Positions 56,149-64,000 of a stretch of DNA of 64,000 bases are shown piece by piece (the first letter of the stretch is position 1; the number at the start of each line of letters is the position of its first letter). A model generated the notes under the pieces. That model was not told the origin of the DNA and did no database searches. It saw nothing but the letters and a program-made list of their open reading frames with translations. Origin of the DNA: Dryocosmus kuriphilus (Eukaryota; Arthropoda; Insecta; Hymenoptera; Cynipidae); the NCBI GenBank assembly GCA_038277395.1, contig CM076189.1:211770011-211834010 (forward strand), written 5' to 3'. Position numbers and translations under genes: made by a program.

Positions 56149-57990
56149 CCTTCTTAATTACATTATAAATTAGAAATTTAAAAAATGCCTTTTAAAAAAA
56201 TACAAACCTATTCCCAGTAAATCTCCCCACTACCTCTTTTTTTACACAAGTGGTCAAAAATTGTTTACAATCATGAAAAGTACAAAAATAAAAAGGTCGT
56301 TCTAGAGACTTCTAGCTGAATCACTGCAAGTTTTCAAAAGATCCAAGCTTGTAATTTTAAATCATAAATTCGATAAAAATAACACAAACGCACAGCATAG
56401 TCTCGGTGATAAATTACGACAAGGACTTTTAAAACTTATTTCGTTATTTTCGTAATTCCGAGAAAATAGTAAAAAGTACATCACAAATTTATGAATAAAT
56501 AACTTAACAGTCACATTAAATGTTTCGCAATTGTTCTTGACTTTAGCTGAAGATCAAATTATGCAAACAAAAATGCAAAGGTCTCTAGATCTGGGTCTGA
56601 GAAGAGCGTAAACAAAACGCAAAAAGGGCGACCTTGTTTCGAAGAGTTGCCAAGCACGTAGGCATTTGAAAATGTAACCTTTAACTTCAAACACTTTAAC
56701 CCATTTATTTATCTTCTCATCTAAACTTTTATTCCAGCGTGTTTTTTAATTGATAAATAATTGTATTTTCAGAAATAAGATTTCCATGATTAATGACATT
56801 TTTTTCTACTATAAAACTTAGGTATTTAATTTAAAAAGAACGCAGTTTTTAAAGTTGAAATTAGTAAATTAATTGATCCATTAACTTTAGTAACTGAAGC
56901 GAAGAGTAGTCAAAATTACAGAAAGTCGTTATCGATTCAAAGACTCTAAATGTCTTTGGGGTAACTAGCCACAAAACCTCCCTCTGGTATCGATCATCCC
57001 ATTCCTTAAGTAGATTTTGGGTTGGAGGTAAGACCATAAATTCGACTGTAAGCTGAAACTGTAGGTCGAGTTCATACGGAAAATAATTTTTGGCCGAAAT
57101 CCAGATGCTGAACCGTCAAAGAAATTATCGATCGACGCACGTCCTTTCGCTCGCTACGCCTCATAAATCCTTTGAAATTTAACGATCGCTGCGATTTAAC
57201 CACGCCAACAACATTAAGCCAACAATAGAGCAATGTATAGAGTACACCCCATAAAATTAAAGTTCATAAAATCAAAAGTTCTTTCGTAATATTGCAATTT
57301 TTCAATTGGAGTATTCAAATTTTTGAAACTTCAAAAATATGAAGAAATTTCAAGTTCGGCATGTGTAATTAACAAAATATTTTTTAAAAAATGATAAATT
57401 ATCTAACCCAAAAAACCTTTTTTAACGTCCAATATCAAAATTTAAGTTAAAAGTTGGTGAATAAAACAAACCAACTCTCCAACACTTGAAAAAAAGTTTT
57501 TAGCAAAATTCAAATAAGAAAAACAAAATTTGGTAGTCCACTGGTAAAATTTTAAGAAGTTTTAAATTCAGAAACGGAACAGAAGACATTAAGCGAATTC
57601 AAAAATTTTTTAATGCCAAACCACAACTTTTTTCTGCCTCGCTCAAATAATTCTAAAATAATTCAAATTACAGCATTTTCACTACGTCTTTTCACTACGT
57701 TCATTTTAAAGAAGTCTAAATAACTTTCAGTCTTATTGAAATCGATATATAATATTAAAATTCAAATTCAAAGTTTTTAAAAATTAAAATTGTTGTTAAA
57801 TTTAAAGCAACCTTGCTCAGTCAAATTAAAATTTTTTATTTTTTCTATATATTTAACTTTAAAATAACTTTCTATTTGTATATTTTAATATTCCCTTTCG
57901 AATAAGTTTTACTTTACTCAAAGTACTTTATGGAGTTTTAATATTTTTGAATTCTGTTATAGTTTATTCCTTTCCAAATTATTTTTTAGG
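56149..57990. other. AT-rich DNA, nothing recognised
   Basis: No coding region or repeat family was identified. The first ~20 bases (CTTAATTACATTATAAAT) are an inverted copy of the sequence left of copy 2 near 53806-53825. Confidence 0.4.
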
Positions 57991-57991
57991 A

Positions 57992-58935
57992 TAAAGTTCT
58001 GAAAATACGCAGAATCTCGAAAAGTGTTTGAAAGAAAAGTTCTAGACCTCATTGAAATACAAATTTTTTCTCTTATTCATATTTTCTTTACAACCAATAG
58101 TTTCCGAGAAAAACGCTAGTATACACATTCGAAAGGATTAGAAGTGTGACCTAAAGTATTTCGATGAGAAAAAATGGGTGCATTCCCGCGTGACCGAACG
58201 CATTTTCGTGACCAATCGTTCGTTTCGTAAACTCCTTCCCCCTACCACTTAACCTTGAAAAGGAGGACGAGCGTGACTGAACGCATTCCCGTGACCAGTC
58301 GGTGCATGTGTAGCTCACCCCACTTAACCTTGAAAGTGGGGATGAGCGTGACTGAACGCATTTCCGTGACCAGTCCGCGTATGTGTAGCCCCCTCCACTT
58401 AATCTTGCAAAGGTGGACGAGCGGGACCGCACACATTTCCGTAAACAGTCAGTAAATGTGTAGCCCTCCACTTAACTTGAGGGGGACTGAACGCATTTCC
58501 GTGACTAGTCAGTGAATTCGTACCCCCCCCCCCCCCCCCCCCCCCCCCCCCACATTTAACCATGGAAAGGAGGACGGGCGTGACTGAACGCATTTCCGTA
58601 ACCTTTCATTGAATACTTAGCCCCCCTCCCCCTACAACTGAACCTTGGAAGGGGGGACGAGCGTGGCCGAATGCATTTCCGTAGCTTCCTTCTTTTTTTC
58701 TTGTTTTTCCAACACAATCCTCTTTTTCTATAAAAATAATGATCTTAGGGAAAAAGTATATAAAACAGAAAAGATGTATTTTTATATTAGCTACAACTTT
58801 TATTTCAAGCATTTTTCTAAATTCTGCGTATTTACTGAGATAAACGCAAAAATCGTGATTTTTTTATGGGATTTTTTATGGTTTTCACCATAAGAATTTC
58901 ATTTGCGCCAATTTTCAGTATGATTTTCGTGCATC
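57992..58935 (-). mobile_element. Family B element, copy 3 (inverted, with ~73-bp array)
   Basis: The 3' side (58690-58935) is the inverse of the ~300-bp conserved region of copy 1, and 58090-58200 is the inverse of 49174-49290. Between them about seven units anchored on GAACGCATTTCCGTGAC occur from 58196 to 58680. A C-run of ~27 (58524-58550) is the G-run of the unit read on the other strand. Outer ends are incomplete. Confidence 0.8.
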
Positions 58936-60667
58936 TTCTCCATATTATTCTCTAACATATTTTAATTATTTGTGAGAATCTGGGAAAATTTGTTTCTTAC
59001 TGGGCGACATCCATTGACGTCAGAGGTACTGCAGAAAGTTGTCAAACACTAGATGTGTTTATTATTCTTCAGTCGAGACCATGCTCCTGTCACAGACATG
59101 CATTGTTGAAACAGTAAAATTTGTTTTCCAGATGAACAAATTCCGTAAAATCAATACTGTTGATGTAACTGAGTTACTTCACTGACAAACGCCCCTATAG
59201 CCGTAATCGAGCGAGATGACGATGACGTACCTCTGACGCAATTCTATCGACCTTTCCCCACCATAATTATTACCAACGACTACGATCAGCACGTGACATA
59301 GTAGGTCAAATGAGAGTGAACCTGGGAAATCGATAATTCACGTCCGCACTCCACCCTTACCTTATGTCCTTATACATAATACCTCCACCCTAAGAATATG
59401 TCCAAATGCCAAGAATATCTTTCCTTTTTCATTGTACTTTTGCCTCTCGCACAGATTTTAGATATCAATGAATTGAACGGTTTCTACATAAGAAGAAGAT
59501 ATTGCTTACGTCGCTGTGATTCAGTTACAAGAATTACTTTGCTTTGAAATAGAAAGACAAAGACAATTAAAAACTGTAGGTATAGAGTGAAGATACTAAC
59601 TTAACATTAATTTCATTTATTTGTTTATGATTATAAAGAAAATGTGTACTTCACTAGAAATTCAATTAACTTCCCTCAAGACATGAGAAAATGATGGTAA
59701 ACAGACTACCCTCTACATAACCACTCTTACGCTAGATTGAATAAATAAATCAACCCCCTAAATTAAGAAACATTCGCAGTTTCGATGATTTATTCTCGAT
59801 CAAAGATTATTTGATTTGGCATTACAAGATTCACTATGTAGAATATTGCGACGTTTGACATGTTTTCAAACTAACCCTAAAAAAGTCAACCCTTAAAGTT
59901 AGAAAACATTCTGATGCTTTATAGACCTTTGTTTAAAAGACAAACATTTTCCATACATTATTTTTACACTTTTAAATATAAAATCACATTTATGAAGCAA
60001 GAAGACAAGTTTTTCTTGTATAATATTTCTTCAAAATTCTACCAATAAACAATTTTTGGTGCTATATTCAGAAATCAGTGACAGTTGACACATAATTTTA
60101 ATTTTTGCTGACTAGAAATTATACCTCAAGAATTTATAAAGTTAAAGCTGTATGAAAAAGACAAAATGGGTAAATTATTGGATAATTTTATCAGTTAAAG
60201 ATCAAAAAGTTTAATCTTTAAATCACTCATATTTAAGTATTTCCTATTTCTTCTTCAGTAGGTATTCTTATTCATAGTTTTTCACTGTATGAAAGAATTT
60301 CAGTTTAAAAATTTCCAATATCTAAAACTTTTTAGATTTTAACAATTGATACACACATATTATACAATCAAAATTAAATGTTTTCAAAACTATTACGATT
60401 ATCATTCATGATTCATCCTTGAGAGTGTCCAGCTTAAATTTTTAATTAGTAATTTTTTAACTCTTCTGAAGATATTATTCAGATGAATTTTGTAGACTAT
60501 TATCTCCACTTGTTGCATTTTATAACCTTGTTTTGAAGTGAAAGATTATAAATTCAAATTACATCTATTATTATAAATTGCACAACTTTAATACGTACAA
60601 TGATTCTATTTAAAAGTTTTTCAATATTTCAAGAAGTGACATCTTTTATTAGTTTAATACTATTTTT
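58936..60667. other. AT-rich DNA, nothing recognised
   Basis: No gene supported. The part from 59030 to 59400 is more balanced in base content, with words such as GACGATGACGTACCTCTGACG, and could hold an unrecognised exon or regulatory sequence. Confidence 0.35.
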
Positions 60668-61642
60668 ACATTCTCATCAGAAAAGGTATTAGATTTATGT
60701 AAAATTTGACTTTCGCGGATTTCATATGACATCTCCACATTTTGAGACCTCCTGAATCCGAAAAAATGGTTTTTACGACGGTGTCTGTCTGTCTGTTGTC
60801 GTCGTCGTCGTCGTTGTCGTTGTCGTTGTAGTTTGTTCCCACGATAACTTTCGAAGGACTAATCGGATTGGATTGCGCTTTGATACACTTCTTTAAAGGG
60901 TAAAAAGAAAGGACGAGTTCGTCAACCAGCGGTTTTTGACCAACGGTTATGGTTTTATTCATCAAAAACTGTTTTCACAAAATAAAAAAATCTATTTTCC
61001 GGCTAAACTATGAGAGATACAGAAAAAATGTAAGACAGTAAAATTGTTTATCTCAAAAAAAACTTACAAATTTTGTCTTGACCGTTTTTTTGGTAAAATG
61101 AACGGTTTTTGTTTTAATCAAAAAAATGCTATTAAAATTAAATAACTCTGGTTTACCGCCAAAATATTCAAGATTAAAAAAAATGGTCAAGAAGAAAGTT
61201 GTTCAATTTAAAAAGGTCTACAAATTTTGTTTTAACCATTTTTCGATAAAATGCATGGTTTTTGTTTTAATCGATAAAACTTTATTAAAAATATAAAATT
61301 TCAAATTTCCCGCCAAATTATGCAAGATACGGAAAAATAATAATAAACAAAGTTATTTGACTCAAAAAGATCTACAAATTTGCTTTCTATAATTTTTTTG
61401 AGCAGACGCGTAGTTTTTGAGTTATTCGTGAAATATGTTATGAAATATAAAGAAAACCACTTTTCAGCAAAACTATGCAAGATATGAGAAAATATGAACA
61501 AGTAGAATTGTTCACCTTGGAAAGAGCTACAAAATTTATTTATAAGACTCATCGTTTTACTTTTAAGAATCGAAATCCTGTATTGTGAAAATTTGGAAAA
61601 TCACAAAAAAAGCTTTACCAATCTCCAATGTGTTTTAAAAAA
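60668..61642 (-). mobile_element. Family A repeat, copy A7, first part
   Basis: It starts ACATTCTCATC after TTTTT. The frame 60666-60965 (99 residues) is open, with a short DN run. Units anchored on CTACAAATTTTG lie at about 61064, 61218, 61372 and 61528, giving a period near 154 bp. It breaks off at GTGTTTTAAAAAA, where copy A8 begins, and resumes at 62879. Confidence 0.85.
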
Positions 61643-62878
61643 TCTGCCCGCTTCGCGGGCACATTCTCATCGCGCGCTTCACGCGAAGTATGAGCGCGCC
61701 TAGGGCGCGCGTCTGTTGACACTCGCGCTTCGCGCTCGACATTTGACTCGCACTTCGCGCTCGGTGTTTCTGGATGGTATAAACCTTTAAATTAAAAGTT
61801 CCAAAAGAAATTATTTTACTTAAGACTCTATCGCCCTTAAGGAATACATTCTCATCATGACACTCGCGCTTCGCGCTCGATAATTACATTTTTTAAAACG
61901 CATTGTAGATTGGTAAAGTTTTTTAGTGATTTTCCAAATTTTCACAATAGAGAATTTCGATTCTTAAAAGTAAAACGATGAGTCTTAACGAATAAATTTT
62001 GTAGCTCTTTCCAAGGTGAACAATTCTGCTTGTTAATATTTTCTCATATCTTGCACAGTTTTGCTAAAAAGTGGTTTTCTTTATATTTCATAACATATTT
62101 CACGAATAACTCAAAAACTGCGCATCTGATCAAAAAAAATGATAGAAAGCAAATTTGTAGACCTTTTTGAGGCGAACAACTTTGTTTCTTATTATTTTTC
62201 CGTATCTTCCATAATTTGGCAGGAAATTTGAAATTTTTCATTTTTAATAACGTTTTATCGATTAAAACAAAAACCGTGCATTTTATTAAAAAATGGTTAA
62301 AACAAAATTTGTAGATCGTTTTAAATTGAACAACTTTCTTCTTTGCCACTTTTTTGTATCTTGAATATTTTGGCGGGAAACCAGAGTTCTTTAAATTTAA
62401 TAGCGTTTTCTTGATTAAAACAAAAACCGTTCATTTTATCGAAAAACGGTTAAGACAAAATTTGTAGATTTTTTTGAGATGAACAATTTTACTTTCTTAC
62501 GTTTTTTTTGTATCTCTCATAGTTTAGTCGGAAAATGAATTTCTTGATTTTGTGTAAACCGTTTTTGATGGATTACACCATAACCGTTGGTCAAAAACCG
62601 CTGGTTAACGAACTCGTCCTTTCTTTTTGGACCTTAAAGTATTGTGCCAAAGCGCAATCCAATCCGATTAGTCCTTCGAAAGTTATCGTGGGAACAGACG
62701 ACAACGACAACGACGACAACGACAACAACGACAACAACGACGACAACGCCAACAGACAGACAGACACGGTCGTAAAAACCATTTTTTCGGATTCAGGAGG
62801 TCTTAAAACGTGGAGATTTCATGAAATCCGCGAAAGTCAAATTTTGCATAAATCTAATACCTTCTCTGATGAGAATGT
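61643..62878 (+). mobile_element. Family A repeat, copy A8, inserted into A7
   Basis: A complete copy in opposite orientation to A7: hairpin end TCTGCCCGCTTCGCGGGCA, GC palindromes, internal units, then the frame 62535-62918, open for 127 residues, with a long Asp/Asn run before RQTDTVVKTIF. It ends GATGAGAATGT. A-runs flank both sides, and A7 sequence resumes directly after. Confidence 0.85.
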
Positions 62879-63057
62879 AAAAAATGTAATTATCGAGCGC
62901 GAAGCGCGAGCGTCATGATGAGAATGTATTCCTTAAGGGCGATAGAGCCTTAAGTAAAATAATTTCTTTTGTAATTTTGTAGCGCGAAGCGCGAGTGCCG
63001 TAAATAACGTATCGAGCGCGAAGCGCGCGACGAGAATGTGCCCGCGAAGCGGGCAGA
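62879..63057 (-). mobile_element. Family A repeat, copy A7, second part with hairpin end
   Basis: AATGTAATTATCGAGCGCG is the sequence expected to follow GTTTTAAAAAA in A7, by comparison with A2 and A3. It continues through GC palindromes to GAGAATGTGCCCGCGAAGCG, ends with AGA, and is followed by T's. Confidence 0.85.
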
Positions 63058-63431
63058 TTTTTTAAATATTTGTTTTGCATTAGTTGTACATCTTTTAACT
63101 CAGATATCTTATAATCGAGCCCCCGGATTCTAAAACTCGCCGAGCGCTCGAACTCGAGAAAAACTATTGTCCGCTGTGCTGATTTTGGACATAACTCGAA
63201 TTTGAATTTTGTGACTGATCCTTGTAGATAATTTGATTGCGCATCTTTTTCTCTTAAGAAAAATGATTGTATCTCTTACGGTTTTCGAAATATTTACAAA
63301 AAACTCGTTTTTTGAGAATTGAAATTTTCAATCTTTTTTTCACTTCAACTCGCTCTAAATAAGTCAATTTTCAATATTTCTTGATGAGATTTGCAGAAGA
63401 TATAAGGCAATATGTTCTGAAAACTACAAGA
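63058..63431. other. Unassigned DNA between A7 and the terminal palindrome
   Basis: No gene seen. It contains a CG-richer patch near 63119-63160 (CCCCCGGATTCTAAAACTCG). Confidence 0.4.
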
Positions 63432-64000
63432 GAAGAAAAAGTTGACTTTTGTTACTAGGAAAATAGTTGTTAATTTTTATGTAAAAAATTGCAAGAAACA
63501 TGGATAAAAATTTTCAAACGCTTCGGGAGTCGAACGAATTTTAAGAAAACGAAAAGTGTCAGCGACAAAGTTTTTCACTGGGTCCTGAACTAGTTTTTTG
63601 GAAAGTTTTACTTTATTCGAATAAGTAGATAACAAATGGTTAATGTTTTTCTGTGACAACCCATGATATGAACAGATACCGATCAGTTTGAATATAGTCT
63701 CTGTAGTCCCTATAGTCTCACGTCTGTTTATATCGCTGCAACTTCGCTGCAACTTACGCGTGGGAAATATTGTCACAGAAAAACATTAACCATTTGTTAT
63801 CTACGTATTCGAATAAAGTAAAACTTTCCAAAAAACTAGTTCAGGACCTAGTGAAAAACTTTTATCGCTGACACTTTTCGTTTTCTTAAAAGTCGTTCGA
63901 CTCCCGAAGCGTTTGAAAATTTTTATCCATGTTTCTTGCAATTCTTTACATAAAAATTAACAACTATTTTCCTAATAACAAAAGTCAACTTTTTCTTTTC
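63432..64000. repeat. Large palindrome running to the window edge
   Basis: The left arm 63432-63661 is matched in inverted orientation by 63769-64000. They share AGTTGACTTTTGTTA, AAACATGGATAAAAATTTTC, CTTCGGGAGTCGAACGA, GAACTAGTTTTTTGGAAAG and CAAATGGTTAATGTTTTTCT. Only scattered differences are seen over ~230 bp. The loop is about 107 bases. The minus frame 63477-63776 crosses arm and loop and has no support as a gene. The true arm length is unknown because the window ends. Confidence 0.9.

Overview
The window looks like AT-rich intergenic and intronic DNA from an animal, most likely an insect and possibly a hymenopteran; that placement is inference from the transposon mix, intron-bearing genes and arthropod-type TATA/TCAGT promoters. 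It holds no prokaryotic operons, no rRNA and no convincing tRNA. Nearly all recognisable content is mobile elements, often nested, plus two plausible host genes.

Layout. 0-8.6 kb: a 69-bp satellite interrupted by several copies of one repeat (called family A here). Family A has 11-bp subterminal inverted repeats ACATTCTCATC/GATGAGAATGT, a GC-rich hairpin just outside one of them, T-rich insertion sites, a ~154-bp internal tandem repeat and a hypervariable microsatellite lying inside an open frame. This resembles non-autonomous Helentron-type (HINE/DINE-1-like) elements. Further copies lie at 31.0-32.1 kb and 60.7-63.1 kb, where one copy is inserted in another.

10.2-14.9 kb: a DNA transposon with long inverted ends and a decayed gene for a Cys-rich protein ending in an XPG/FEN-type (PIN-like) nuclease, possibly Academ-like. 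14.9-25.7 kb: a nest four levels deep. A CACGGAGAAAAA-ended element holds a PIF/Harbinger remnant. That holds a Mutator-like element (MULE) with ~270-bp ends and a 10-bp target duplication. The MULE holds an R1-like retroelement that keeps only ORF1 (15-bp target duplication, poly-A) and two head-to-head Penelope-like fragments. 25.8-26.9 kb: two MITE/foldback elements.

27.0-30.15 kb (minus strand): a two-exon gene for a 120-residue secreted peptide precursor with three internal motif repeats and a clear TATA/initiator promoter. 34.4-42.3 kb (minus strand): a multi-exon gene for a lysine-rich, probably nuclear protein with two KEN boxes and a Ser/Asp/Cys-rich tail. Its frame is broken at three homopolymer runs, which suggests assembly indels. 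Its long last intron holds a TIR element with exact 89-bp and ~136-bp tandem arrays and a MITE.

42-64 kb: mostly unannotated AT-rich DNA with simple repeats, a candidate plus-strand promoter and first exon at 50.3 kb, and a second repeat family (B; 48.5, 53.9-56.1 and 58.0-58.9 kb) made of inverted ends, ~73-bp or 322-bp tandem units and guanine runs that expand at one fixed place in the unit, up to ~118 nt. The window ends in a large palindrome.
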